DNA of 64,000 nt from Sphingopyxis sp. BSN-002 (GTDB lineage: Bacteria; Pseudomonadota; Alphaproteobacteria; Sphingomonadales; Sphingomonadaceae), in assembly GCF_022024275.1 (NCBI RefSeq), contig NZ_CP091804.1, positions 2,374,501-2,438,500 on the forward strand, written 5' to 3'. The notes under the pieces are model-generated. The model worked only from the letters and a program-made list of their open reading frames with translations. It made no database searches and had not been told where the DNA came from. Shown here piece by piece: positions 33,747 through 41,714 of the stretch (position 1 is the stretch's first letter; every line of letters begins with the position of its first letter). Made by a program: the position numbers and the translations under genes.

Positions 33747-34369
33747 TCGACCTTTTCATCTCGGCCTTCGTGACGCTGTTCGTCGTCATCGACCCGCCGG
33801 GCTGCGCGCCGATCTATGCCAGCCTGACGGCCGGGGCGAGCGCCGATCAGCGCCGCTCGATGGCGATCCGCGCGACGTTGATCGCGGGCTTCATCCTCGT
33901 CTTCTTCGCGATGTTCGGCGAGGCGCTGCTCAGCTTCCTGCACATCGACCTCGACAGCTTCCGCATCGCCGGCGGGCTGATGCTGTTCATCATCGCGATC
34001 GACATGGTGTTCGAAAAGCGCACCGAACGGCGCGAACAGCGCGCCGAAAAGGTCAAGGCGACCCCCGAGGTCGAGGATGTCTCGGTCTTTCCGATGGCGA
34101 TGCCGATGCTTGCGGGACCGGGCTCGATCGCCTCGGTGATGCTGCTCGTGTCGCAGAACAACGGGCTCGACCGCGCCTTCGTGATCTTCGGCGCGCTGCT
34201 GCTCGTGCTGTTGCTGACGCTCGCCGCGCTGCTCGCGGCGGGGCCGCTGATGCGGCTGATCGGTAACAAGGGCGAGGCGGTGATCACGCGGCTGCTCGGC
34301 GTCCTGCTCGCCGCGCTCGCGGCGCAATTCGTGATCGACGGGATCAAGGCCAGCTTCAACCTCGCATAA
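33743..34369 (+). CDS. MarC family integral membrane protein (UPF0056)
   Basis: Inner-membrane protein of 208 residues with six predicted helices. It begins MIDLFISAFVTLFVVIDPPGCAPIYASLT, close to the MarC N-terminus (VVIDPPGxxPIF), and has FRIAGGLMLFIIAIDMVF and MAMPMLAGPGSIASVMLL, both family landmarks. Despite the name there is no good evidence for a drug-efflux role. Overlaps the preceding exported-protein gene by ATGA; last gene of a run from 30264. A strong terminator follows within six bases. Confidence 0.91.
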   Translation: MIDLFISAFVTLFVVIDPPGCAPIYASLTAGASADQRRSMAIRATLIAGFILVFFAMFGEALLSFLHIDLDSFRIAGGLMLFIIAIDMVFEKRTERREQRAEKVKATPEVEDVSVFPMAMPMLAGPGSIASVMLLVSQNNGLDRAFVIFGALLLVLLLTLAALLAAGPLMRLIGNKGEAVITRLLGVLLAALAAQFVIDGIKASFNLA

Positions 34370-34373
34370 GAAA

Positions 34374-34399
34374 GGGGCGCCGCCTTTCGGCGACGCCCC
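34374..34399. terminator. Terminator hairpin after marC
   Basis: Eleven-bp GC-rich stem with one mismatch and loop TTTC, arms 34374-34384 and 34389-34399. It lies between convergent marC and the OmpA-like gene, so may serve both. Confidence 0.7.
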
Positions 34400-34400
34400 A

Positions 34401-34420
34401 TGTTCCACGGGAATGGAACA
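34401..34420. terminator. Second hairpin before the OmpA-like gene end
   Basis: Perfect 7-bp arms TGTTCCA/TGGAACA with a six-base loop, four bases from the OmpA-like stop on the minus strand. Likely the 3' hairpin of that mRNA together with 34374-34399. Confidence 0.5.
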
Positions 34421-34423
34421 GGT

Positions 34424-35113
34424 TCAGCCGGCGTTGTTGACGTCGTTCTGCGTCACCGGCGCGATGCGGATTTCGACGCGGCGGTTGCACTGATAGTCGG
34501 CCTCGCTGCGCTCGGGCGCGCATTTGAGCTGCGATTCGCCATAGCCCATCGTCGCCATGCGCGCGCGGTTGATGCCGCGGCCGGCGAGATAGTCGGCGAC
34601 CGATGCCGCGCGCCGCTCGGACAGCCCCTGGTTATAGCTGTCGCTGCCGGTCGAATCGGTATGGCCATAGACGTCGATATAGGTGCTCGGATATTCCGAC
34701 AGCGTCGAGGCGACGCTGTCGAGTGCGCTGCGGAACTGCGATTTCACGAGCGCGCTGTTATAGTCGAAGGTGACGTCGCCGGGCATGTTGAGCACCAGCT
34801 GGTCGCCCTGGCGCTCGACGTCGATCCCGGTGCCTGCGGTGCGTTCGCGCAGCTTCTTTTCCTGCTGGTCCATATAATAGCCGACGCCCGCGCCCGCGAC
34901 CGCGCCGATGCCCGCGCCCAGAATCTTCTCGGTGCGGTCGCGGCGGCCGCCGACGAGATCGCCGAGCAGATAGCCGCCGAGCGCGCCGCCGATGCCGCCG
35001 ATTGCGGCCTTCGAGATGGTCTGTTTGCCCGTCTCGGGATCGGTGACGCAGCCGGTGAGCACCAGCGCGCCGATGCTGGCGACGGCGGTGAGCCTGATGG
35101 TCTTGCTGTTCAT
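34424..35113 (-). CDS. OmpA-family lipoprotein with glycine zipper (YiaD-like)
   Basis: Outer-membrane lipoprotein of 229 residues. Signal peptide with lipobox LVLTGC, then a glycine-zipper pair (AAIGGIGGALGGYLLGDLVGG and ILGAGIGAVAGAGVGYYMD) and a C-terminal OmpA-like peptidoglycan-binding domain from about residue 115: VTFDYNSALVKS, IDVYGHTDSTGSDSYNQGLSE, RRAASVADYLAGRGI and NRRVEIRI. It ties the outer membrane to peptidoglycan. GGGAGCGATACA precedes the ATG at 35113; the frame is open further upstream but has no second start with a ribosome binding site. Confidence 0.92.
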   Translation of the reverse strand: MNSKTIRLTAVASIGALVLTGCVTDPETGKQTISKAAIGGIGGALGGYLLGDLVGGRRDRTEKILGAGIGAVAGAGVGYYMDQQEKKLRERTAGTGIDVERQGDQLVLNMPGDVTFDYNSALVKSQFRSALDSVASTLSEYPSTYIDVYGHTDSTGSDSYNQGLSERRAASVADYLAGRGINRARMATMGYGESQLKCAPERSEADYQCNRRVEIRIAPVTQNDVNNAG

Positions 35114-35266
35114 TGTATCGCTCCCTTTTCTCCGGCGGCGGGACTGGTCCTCCGCGCTGCGTTCAAGCCGATAACATATTGGCCGCCGATGTGGTTCCAT
35201 TCCTCGGCTGAACGCTGGCTGAGCGTGCCATTTGTAATCGGACGGCTTTCGCTTATAGGGAGGCGC

Positions 35267-35320
35267 ATGACCGAAGATGACAGGGGCCGGGCGCCGCAGC
35301 GCCACATGACCGCCCAATGA
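35267..35320 (+). CDS. 17-residue upstream ORF coupled to the CNNM/CBS gene
   Basis: MTEDDRGRAPQRHMTAQ, with GGGAGG three bases before its ATG and a stop that overlaps the next start (ATGA at 35317-35320). The downstream gene has no ribosome binding site of its own, so ribosomes finishing this peptide may be what starts its translation. No homologue recognised; the peptide itself may matter less than the act of translating it. Confidence 0.45.
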   Translation: MTEDDRGRAPQRHMTAQ

Positions 35321-36642
35321 GCCCTTTTCCCTGGGGTGACGTCGCGATCATCGCGATCCTGGTATTCCTCAACGGCGCTTTCGCCATGTCCGAACTCGCG
35401 ATCGTCTCGTCGCGCGATCCCCGCCTGCAGGCGGCCGAAAAGCGCGGCAGTCGCGGCGCGAAACTCGCACGCCAGCTCGCGTCCGATCCGGGACGCTTTT
35501 TGTCGACTGTGCAGGTCGGCATCACGCTGATCGGCGTGCTGACCGGCGCCTATTCGGGCGCGAGCCTGGGCGGGCCGGTCGCGCAGCGGCTCGAGGCGTG
35601 GGTCGGGCTCGATCCCGAAAATGCCGAGAATATCGGTTTTGCGATCGTGATCGCGGCAACGACCTATTTCTCGCTGATCGCGGGCGAACTGGTTCCCAAG
35701 CAATTTGCGCTCCGGACGCCCGAGCGAATCGCGATCCTGATGGCCGTGCCGATGTACTGGCTGTCGCGGGTCGCGGCGCCGCTCGTCTGGCTGCTCGACA
35801 ACAGTTCGGCACTGATTTTCCGTCTGCTCGGGCTCAATCGCGAGTCCGAGGAGCGCGTCACCGCCGAGGAACTGCACCTGATCGTCGCCGAAGCGTCCAA
35901 ATCGGGGGTGATCGAGGAAAGCGAACGCGCGATCATCTCGGGCGTCGTGCGCCTCGCCGACCGGCCGGTGCGTGAGGTGATGACGCCGCGCATCGACGTC
36001 GACTGGATCGATATCGCGTCGGATGCCGATGCGGTGCGCGCAAAGCTGCTGGAGACGCCGCACACGCGCATCCCCGTGGCGCGAGGGTCGGTCGACGATA
36101 TCGTCGGCATCGTCCAGGCGCGCGACATCGCGGGGGCACTGTTCCGCGGCGAAGCGCTCGACCTCGAAAAGCTGACGCGCTCGGCAAAGGTCATCCACGA
36201 CCAGATCGACGCGATGGACGCGCTCGAGGCACTGCGCGCCGCCGAAGTGCCGATGCTGCTCGTCCACGACGAATATGGCCATTTCGAGGGACTGGTGACG
36301 CCCGCCGACCTGCTCTCGGCGATCGCGGGCGAATTCGCGTCGGATCAGGATATCGGCAGCGAGCCCTTCGTCACCGAACGCGACGACGGCAGCCTGCTGA
36401 TCGCGGGTTCGATGCCCGCCGACCAGATGGCTGAACGGCTGGGGATCGAGCTTGGCGACGACCGCGACTATGCGACCGCGGCGGGCCACGCGCTCGCGAT
36501 CCTGAAGCATCTGCCGAAGGAAGGCGAGAGCTTCACCGACAAGGGCTGGAAGTTCGAGATCGTCGACATGGACGGCCGCAAGATCGACAAGCTGCTGGTC
36601 AGCGAAGTGCGCAAGCCGCGGGACGAAGCTGCCGGCGACTAG
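35317..36642 (+). CDS. CNNM/HlyC-CorC family transporter-like protein
   Basis: Membrane protein of 441 residues: DUF21/CNNM transmembrane domain (about 1-190, with FAMSELAIVSSRDPRLQ and GITLIGVLTGAYSGA), two CBS domains (about 205-335, with REVMTPRIDVDWI and the EYGHFEGLVTPADLL end) and a C-terminal CorC_HlyC domain. Family members export or regulate Mg2+ (or Co2+); the older 'hemolysin' label is not supported. No ribosome binding site precedes its ATG, but a 17-codon ORF ends on it. Its stop shares CTAG with the convergent HhH-protein gene. Confidence 0.93.
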   Translation: MSPFPWGDVAIIAILVFLNGAFAMSELAIVSSRDPRLQAAEKRGSRGAKLARQLASDPGRFLSTVQVGITLIGVLTGAYSGASLGGPVAQRLEAWVGLDPENAENIGFAIVIAATTYFSLIAGELVPKQFALRTPERIAILMAVPMYWLSRVAAPLVWLLDNSSALIFRLLGLNRESEERVTAEELHLIVAEASKSGVIEESERAIISGVVRLADRPVREVMTPRIDVDWIDIASDADAVRAKLLETPHTRIPVARGSVDDIVGIVQARDIAGALFRGEALDLEKLTRSAKVIHDQIDAMDALEALRAAEVPMLLVHDEYGHFEGLVTPADLLSAIAGEFASDQDIGSEPFVTERDDGSLLIAGSMPADQMAERLGIELGDDRDYATAAGHALAILKHLPKEGESFTDKGWKFEIVDMDGRKIDKLLVSEVRKPRDEAAGD

Positions 36643-37460
36643 AGCTCGCCGCCCAGCGCTCCATATTTCGCCTCGAACCCTTCCTTGTCGCCGCGGGCGA
36701 GATAACCTGCCTGATCGACGATCGCGTCGCGCGCGATGCGGCCCTGAAAGGCGCCGAGTTGCGGGTCGATCCGTGCCACGTCGGCGTCGGTCCAGTCGGC
36801 GATCTGCCGGAAGCTGGTGACGCCGAGGCCGTTCAGCAGCCCGACCATTTTGGGGCCGACGCCCTTCAGTAGTTGCAGATTGTCGCTCGTGGCGACGGGC
36901 GGGGGCGCCGGTTCAGGGGCGGGTTCCGGTGCAGGCTCCGGCTCAGGCGCTGCAACAACTTCCGGAAGCGGTTCGGGCGCCGGCGGCGGAACGGTGGGTT
37001 CCTCAGGCACGATCGCTGCGGGTTCGGGCTCCGGCTCGGGGACCGGCTGCGGCTCGGGTTCGGGCGCGGCCGGAGCGGGCGTTTCAGCGACCGGTTCGGC
37101 GGGGACGGTCGGCTCTTCGGGAATCCCGGCGACCGGCTCGGGTGCGGGTTCGGGCGCCACGGCAGGCGCCGGTTCGGGTTCGGGCGCTGGCGGCGCTTCG
37201 GTTATGGATTCCGGTGCCGGCGGCGGTGGGGGAGGGGCAGCGACGGGCGCGGGCGCCGGCTCCTTCGGTTTGAAGCGCGCGGGTTCGGCGGCTATGATTT
37301 CGGGCTTCACCGCCTCCAGCGGTTTGCGAGGCTCGGCGGGCGGCGCGACCGGGGTTTCGATCTCTTCGGGTGCCTTGCGGCCGAAGAGCCACCACAGCAG
37401 CACGACCGCGACGACGAGGCCGACAACCGCGATGATCCAATTTTCCTGAAGCCACGCCAT
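36639..37460 (-). CDS. Membrane-anchored protein with Pro/Glu-rich linker and helix-hairpin-helix domain
   Basis: Protein of 273 residues in three parts. An N-terminal helix (WIIAVVGLVVAVVLLWWLF) anchors it. Residues about 35-195 are a low-complexity linker built from Pro, Glu, Ala and Val, with repeated PEPEPAP units. The C-terminal 75 residues are a helix-hairpin-helix domain (LLKGVGPKMVGLLNGLGVTSF) followed by RQIADWTDADVARID, the same module fused to NuoE- and L21-related proteins in Rhizobiales. The HhH would sit in the cytoplasm, far from the membrane on the linker. It may contact DNA or another protein; function unknown. Confidence 0.82.
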   Translation of the reverse strand: MAWLQENWIIAVVGLVVAVVLLWWLFGRKAPEEIETPVAPPAEPRKPLEAVKPEIIAAEPARFKPKEPAPAPVAAPPPPPPAPESITEAPPAPEPEPAPAVAPEPAPEPVAGIPEEPTVPAEPVAETPAPAAPEPEPQPVPEPEPEPAAIVPEEPTVPPPAPEPLPEVVAAPEPEPAPEPAPEPAPPPVATSDNLQLLKGVGPKMVGLLNGLGVTSFRQIADWTDADVARIDPQLGAFQGRIARDAIVDQAGYLARGDKEGFEAKYGALGGEL

Positions 37461-37519
37461 GATGATCTCCCTGTCTTGCGGTCAGCCTATGCGCACGCGT
37501 TCGCGCCGTCCAGCGCCGC

Positions 37520-38797
37520 CTATTGCGCCTCGCGCGCGACCTCGCGCCAGCCGATGTCGCGGCGGCAGAAGCCGGTCGGGAAATCGAGCTTGTCGACCGA
37601 GGCATAGGCGCGCGCCTGTGCTTCGGTGACGCTCTTGCCCGTTGCGGTGACGTTGAGAACGCGGCCGCCTGCGGCCACCAGAGTCCGGTCCTCGCGTGCG
37701 GTGCCGGCGTGGAAAACGCGGACGCCGCCTGCCTCGGCATCGGCGATGCGGCGGATCGCACCGCCCTTTTCGGGGGTGCCGGGATAGCCGTTCGCCGCCA
37801 TGACGACGGTGAGGGCATAGTCATGCGAGAAATTGGGGGCGTCGGCCGAGGTGACCGCGCCGGTCGCGGCCGCGTGAAGCAGCGCGGCGAAATCCCCTTT
37901 GAAACGCATCATCAGCACCTGGCATTCGGGGTCGCCGAAGCGGCAATTATATTCGATCAGCTTCGGACCTTCGTCGGTCAGCATCAGCCCTGCGAACAGC
38001 ACGCCGACGTAAGGCGTGCCCTCGGCGGCGAGCGTCGCCACGGTCGGACGGATGATGCGGTCCATCACCTGCGCTTCGAGATCGGGGGTGAGGACGGGGG
38101 CGGGGCTGTAGGCGCCCATGCCGCCGGTGTTCGGGCCGACATCGCCGTCGCCGACGCGCTTGTGGTCCTGTGCGCTGCCGAAGGCGATCACGTCGGTGCC
38201 GTCGGATAGCGCGAAGAAGCTCGCTTCCTCGCCGGTCATGAATTCCTCGATCACGACCTCGGCGCCCGCGCCGCCGAAGGCGCCGTCGAACATGTCGGCA
38301 ATCGCGGCTTCGGCTTCGACCTGCGTTTCGGCGATGATCACACCCTTGCCCGCGGCGAGGCCGTCGGCCTTGATGACGACGGGAATCGAAAAGCCTTCGA
38401 GGACGGCGAGCGCTTCCTCGGCGCTGGTGCAGCGGACATAGCCCGCAGTCGGGATGCCGGCGCGCGCGCAGAGATCCTTGGTGAAACCCTTCGATCCTTC
38501 GAGTCGCGCGGCGGCGGCGCCGGGGCCGAAAGCGGGAATGCCGATCTCGCGCAGGCGGTCGGCAAGGCCGGCGACGAGCGGGGCTTCGGGACCGACGACG
38601 ACGAAGTCGATCGCATGCGCCTTCACGAAGGCGAGCAGCCCGTCGATATCGTCGGCGGCGATCGGCACGCATTCGGCGTGAAGCTCGATTCCCGGGTTGC
38701 CCGGCGCGGCATAGAGCTTGGCGCAACTCGGCGATTGTGCCAGTTGCCAGGCTAACGCATGTTCGCGGCCACCAGAGCCCACCAGCAGGATATTCAT
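37520..38797 (-). CDS. purD: Phosphoribosylamine--glycine ligase
   Basis: ATP-grasp enzyme making GAR from phosphoribosylamine and glycine, second step of purine synthesis. 425 residues. [17 protein letters not shown] is the standard N-terminus, so the ATG at 38797 is secure. Other landmarks: [48 protein letters not shown] and [10 protein letters not shown]. Its start codon overlaps the divergent xseA start by two bases, so promoter and ribosome binding site (AAGGGAC) must lie inside xseA. Confidence 0.97.
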   Translation of the reverse strand: MNILLVGSGGREHALAWQLAQSPSCAKLYAAPGNPGIELHAECVPIAADDIDGLLAFVKAHAIDFVVVGPEAPLVAGLADRLREIGIPAFGPGAAAARLEGSKGFTKDLCARAGIPTAGYVRCTSAEEALAVLEGFSIPVVIKADGLAAGKGVIIAETQVEAEAAIADMFDGAFGGAGAEVVIEEFMTGEEASFFALSDGTDVIAFGSAQDHKRVGDGDVGPNTGGMGAYSPAPVLTPDLEAQVMDRIIRPTVATLAAEGTPYVGVLFAGLMLTDEGPKLIEYNCRFGDPECQVLMMRFKGDFAALLHAAATGAVTSADAPNFSHDYALTVVMAANGYPGTPEKGGAIRRIADAEAGGVRVFHAGTAREDRTLVAAGGRVLNVTATGKSVTEAQARAYASVDKLDFPTGFCRRDIGWREVAREAQ

Positions 38798-40235
38798 GTC
38801 AGTCCCTTTTCCCGATCCGGCGTCCGACGATGGCACCGAAGCGCGGCTGTTAGCCGAGGCGGCGCCCGGCGACAATGCGCCCGCGCTGTCGGTCAGCCAA
38901 TTGTCGGCGGCGATCAAGCGGACGGTCGAGGACGGCTTTGCACGCGTGCGCGTGCGCGGCGAGCTTTCGGGTACGAAACGCGCCGCGTCGGGGCATTTCT
39001 ATGCCGCGCTGAAGGACGATAATGCGCTCATCGACATGGTGATGTGGAAGGGGCAGGCGGCGCGGCTCGCCTTCCGGCCCGAAGACGGGATCGAGGTGAT
39101 CGCGACGGGCAAGCTCACCACCTATCCGGGGCGCTCCAAATATCAGCTCGTCGTCGACACGCTAGAGGTCGCCGGCGAGGGCGCGCTGATGCTGCTCTTC
39201 GAGAAGCTGAAGGCGCGGCTCGGCGGCGAGGGACTGTTCGACCGCGAACGCAAGCAGGCGCTGCCCTATCTGCCGCAAGTGATCGGTGTCGTGACCTCGC
39301 CGACCGGCGCGGTGATCCGCGATATCCTGCACCGCCTTGCCGACCGATGCCCGACGCGCGTGATCGTGTGGCCGGTGCTGGTGCAGGGCGAAGGTGCGGC
39401 GGCGCAGGTTGCGGGTGCGGTACGCGGGTTCGATGCGCTTGCGCCCGGCGGTCCGGTGCCGCGGCCCGACCTCGTCATCGTCGCGCGCGGCGGCGGGTCG
39501 ATCGAGGATCTATGGGCGTTCAACGAGGAAGTCGTGGTGCGCGCGATCGCCGATTGCCGCATCCCGACGATCAGCGCGGTGGGGCACGAGACCGATGTGA
39601 CGCTTGCAGACTATGTCGCCGACGTGCGCGCGCCTACGCCGACCGCCGCGGCCGAGATGGCAGTGCCGGTGCGCGCCGAGCTGCAGGCGCAGCTCGCGAC
39701 ATGGCAGGGGCGGATGATCGGCGCCGCGAACCGTCAGCAGTCCTTGCGCGGCGAGCGGTTGACCGCGCTGGCGCGGCATTTGCCGAAGCGCGAGGCGCTC
39801 TATGCGCCGCAGCGCCAGCGGCTCGACGATAATGGCGAACGGCTCGACCGCGCGCAGCGGCACCGGCTGGCGGTCGTGGCCGAGCGGCTCGCGACGCGCT
39901 CGGTCGCGCTGCGGCCGGCATTGCTCGAACGGCGCTGGGACCGCGACCGCGCGAAGCTCGAGGGGCTCGGGCGGCTGCTCGGCTCGCTCGACCCGCGCGC
40001 GCTGCTGTCGCGCGGCTATGCCATGGTGCGCGACGGCGAAGGCGCGATCGTGACGACTGCAGGAAAGGCGCAGGCGGCCGGGCATCTGCGGCTGCAATTT
40101 GCCGACGGCGACGTGGCGGTTGCCGTGGCGGAGGGTGAGCAGCCCTTGCCTCCCGTCGCCCCTCCCGCTGCGCCGAAACCCGTGCGCAAGCCGCCGCCCG
40201 GCGCGACCGGCCGGGGGCAGGGCGAGCTTTTCTGA
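38796..40235 (+). CDS. xseA: Exodeoxyribonuclease VII large subunit
   Basis: Catalytic subunit of exonuclease VII, degrading single-stranded DNA. 479 residues. After a 30-residue acidic N-terminal extension comes [22 protein letters not shown] and the OB fold ([22 protein letters not shown]), then the catalytic domain with [37 protein letters not shown] and [14 protein letters not shown], a coiled-coil and a C-terminal stretch with [10 protein letters not shown]. The only in-frame start before the conserved part is the ATG at 38796 (AGGA upstream), which overlaps purD's start. xseB is not in the window. Confidence 0.96.
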   Translation: MSVPFPDPASDDGTEARLLAEAAPGDNAPALSVSQLSAAIKRTVEDGFARVRVRGELSGTKRAASGHFYAALKDDNALIDMVMWKGQAARLAFRPEDGIEVIATGKLTTYPGRSKYQLVVDTLEVAGEGALMLLFEKLKARLGGEGLFDRERKQALPYLPQVIGVVTSPTGAVIRDILHRLADRCPTRVIVWPVLVQGEGAAAQVAGAVRGFDALAPGGPVPRPDLVIVARGGGSIEDLWAFNEEVVVRAIADCRIPTISAVGHETDVTLADYVADVRAPTPTAAAEMAVPVRAELQAQLATWQGRMIGAANRQQSLRGERLTALARHLPKREALYAPQRQRLDDNGERLDRAQRHRLAVVAERLATRSVALRPALLERRWDRDRAKLEGLGRLLGSLDPRALLSRGYAMVRDGEGAIVTTAGKAQAAGHLRLQFADGDVAVAVAEGEQPLPPVAPPAAPKPVRKPPPGATGRGQGELF

Positions 40236-40310
40236 TCGCGTCGGGGTGGCCCGGATACACGAAGCTGCTATATTGCCTGCAATGACTTACGCTTCGATGG
40301 ACCTGAAATC

Positions 40311-40517
40311 ATGCTGATCGCCAGCCGCAACCGCCTCGCCCGCCTGCACTACGGGCCCAACGGATTCCGCGTGCTCTCGCCCGGCGACCATGTGCTGTGC
40401 GCGGTCAGCGGCGTGCCGATCGGGCTCGACGAACTGCGATACTGGTCGGTCGCGCGGCAGGAGCCCTATGCGACCGCCGCCCTCTCGGTGCAGGCTGAGC
40501 TCGACCACAAGGCATGA
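40311..40517 (+). CDS. DUF2093 protein
   Basis: Small soluble protein of 68 residues that matches the alphaproteobacterial DUF2093 family: ARLHYGPNGFRVLSPGDHVLCAVSG followed by IGLDELRYWSVARQEPYATA. Found next to xseA and an M23 peptidase in many alphaproteobacteria. The final ATGA overlaps the start of the M23 gene. Function unknown. Confidence 0.88.
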   Translation: MLIASRNRLARLHYGPNGFRVLSPGDHVLCAVSGVPIGLDELRYWSVARQEPYATAALSVQAELDHKA

Positions 40518-41449
40518 GCTTTACTCGATATCCGCGGCGGCTCGCCGCGGCGCTGCCTTTGCTTGTCGCCGCTGCGAGCTGCGTTCCCACGGCGGAACCG
40601 GTGGCCGCGAAGCCTGCTCCTGCGGCCCCGCTGCCCGCTCCCGCTCCCGCTCCCGTTCCTGCTCCGGCGCCGTTGCCGCCGCTGCGCACCGACTTCGGCC
40701 TTCGCGGGGTTCCCGAGCAGGGAGCGGTCATGACCGGGCAGGCGCCCCCCGGAACGCGCGTACTGACGCTCGACGGCAAGGCGGTGCCGGTCGCCTCTGA
40801 CGGCGGCTTTCTGATCGCCTTCGATCGCGATGCCGGACCGTCGGCGCTGCTTGCGGTGACGTTGGCCGACGGCCGCACCGCGGAGCGGACGCTGACTGTC
40901 GCATCGGGCAGCTGGCGGATCGAATATATCAATGCGCCCTATCGCGGCAGCGCGTCGAGCGACGCCGATTTCGAACGCCGGCGTCCGGCCGAACTGGCGC
41001 AGATCGCGGCGGCGCGGACCGTTCCCGTCCAGTCCGATGGCTGGAAGCAGAAATTCCGTTGGCCGGTGACCGGGCGGTTGTCGGGCTTCTTCGGATCGCA
41101 GCGCGTCTACCAGGGCAAGCCGGGCACCTATCACGGCGGAACCGACATCGCGGTCCCCGCCGGCACCCCGTTCGTGGCACCCGCCGACGGCGTCGTGACG
41201 CTCGCGGCAGCGGCGCCCTTCACGCTCGAGGGGAACCTGCTGATCGTCGATCATGGCATGGGGCTGTCGAGCGCCTTTCTCCATTGCCAGCGGCTCGACG
41301 TGAAGGTCGGCGATCATGTGGTGCAGGGGCAACAGCTTGGCACCGTGGGCCGGACCGGACGCGCCACGGGGCCGCATATGCACTGGGGCCTGAAATGGCG
41401 CGACGCGCGGCTCGACCCCGGAAAGCTTGCGGGGCCGAACGGCGGCTGA
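40514..41449 (+). CDS. M23 family metallopeptidase (LytM domain), lipoprotein
   Basis: Peptidoglycan endopeptidase candidate of 311 residues. The signal peptide ends at a cysteine (VAAASC) consistent with a lipoprotein. An Ala/Pro linker (residues about 30-60) precedes a small beta domain and then the C-terminal LytM domain: zinc ligands in YHGGTDIAVPAGTPFVAPADG (HxxxD) and the HxH of GPHMHWGL, with a conserved His in AFLHCQRLDVKVGD. Intact zinc ligands argue for an active enzyme and not an EnvC/NlpD-type activator. Overlaps the DUF2093 gene by four bases. Confidence 0.92.
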   Translation: MSFTRYPRRLAAALPLLVAAASCVPTAEPVAAKPAPAAPLPAPAPAPVPAPAPLPPLRTDFGLRGVPEQGAVMTGQAPPGTRVLTLDGKAVPVASDGGFLIAFDRDAGPSALLAVTLADGRTAERTLTVASGSWRIEYINAPYRGSASSDADFERRRPAELAQIAAARTVPVQSDGWKQKFRWPVTGRLSGFFGSQRVYQGKPGTYHGGTDIAVPAGTPFVAPADGVVTLAAAAPFTLEGNLLIVDHGMGLSSAFLHCQRLDVKVGDHVVQGQQLGTVGRTGRATGPHMHWGLKWRDARLDPGKLAGPNGG

Positions 41450-41478
41450 TCGCCACGAAAGGCGCGGAATTTCGTTTC

Positions 41479-41499
41479 CCGTGAAACAAAATTTCACGG
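41479..41499. terminator. Hairpin after the M23 peptidase gene
   Basis: Perfect 8-bp arms CCGTGAAA/TTTCACGG with loop CAAAA, 30 bases beyond the M23 stop. No T-run on the plus strand. The rest of 41500-41714, the leader region of the TonB receptor, holds no clear promoter or riboswitch that I can identify. Confidence 0.4.
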
Positions 41500-41714
41500 A
41501 TGTCGCGCTGCAGCAAAATAGTATTTCGCAGTTTCTCGCGGTTGTTGCAAATACGTCACAATGGCTGCCGAAACCGCAGAAGCGGCGGCAAATTCCCTTT
41601 ACTCGACATGAATGAAGCCTCATCCCGCACGCTATCGGGGCATCTGTGTGTCGGCGTCATGCCGTCGTGCCGGGGGCTCGGGTACCATCACCATCAGTAG
41701 CAAGGGACTGCACT

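Noticed and set aside
36900..37260. Tandem repeat-like GGTTCGGGCGCCGG units, considered as a DNA repeat array or CRISPR
   Set aside because: They are the codons of the Pro/Glu-rich linker of the HhH protein, irregular in length, without spacers.
41608..41700. 30-codon ORF with an ATG in the leader of the TonB receptor
   Set aside because: No ribosome binding site, odd composition ending in HHHQ, and it would stop before the true GTG start.
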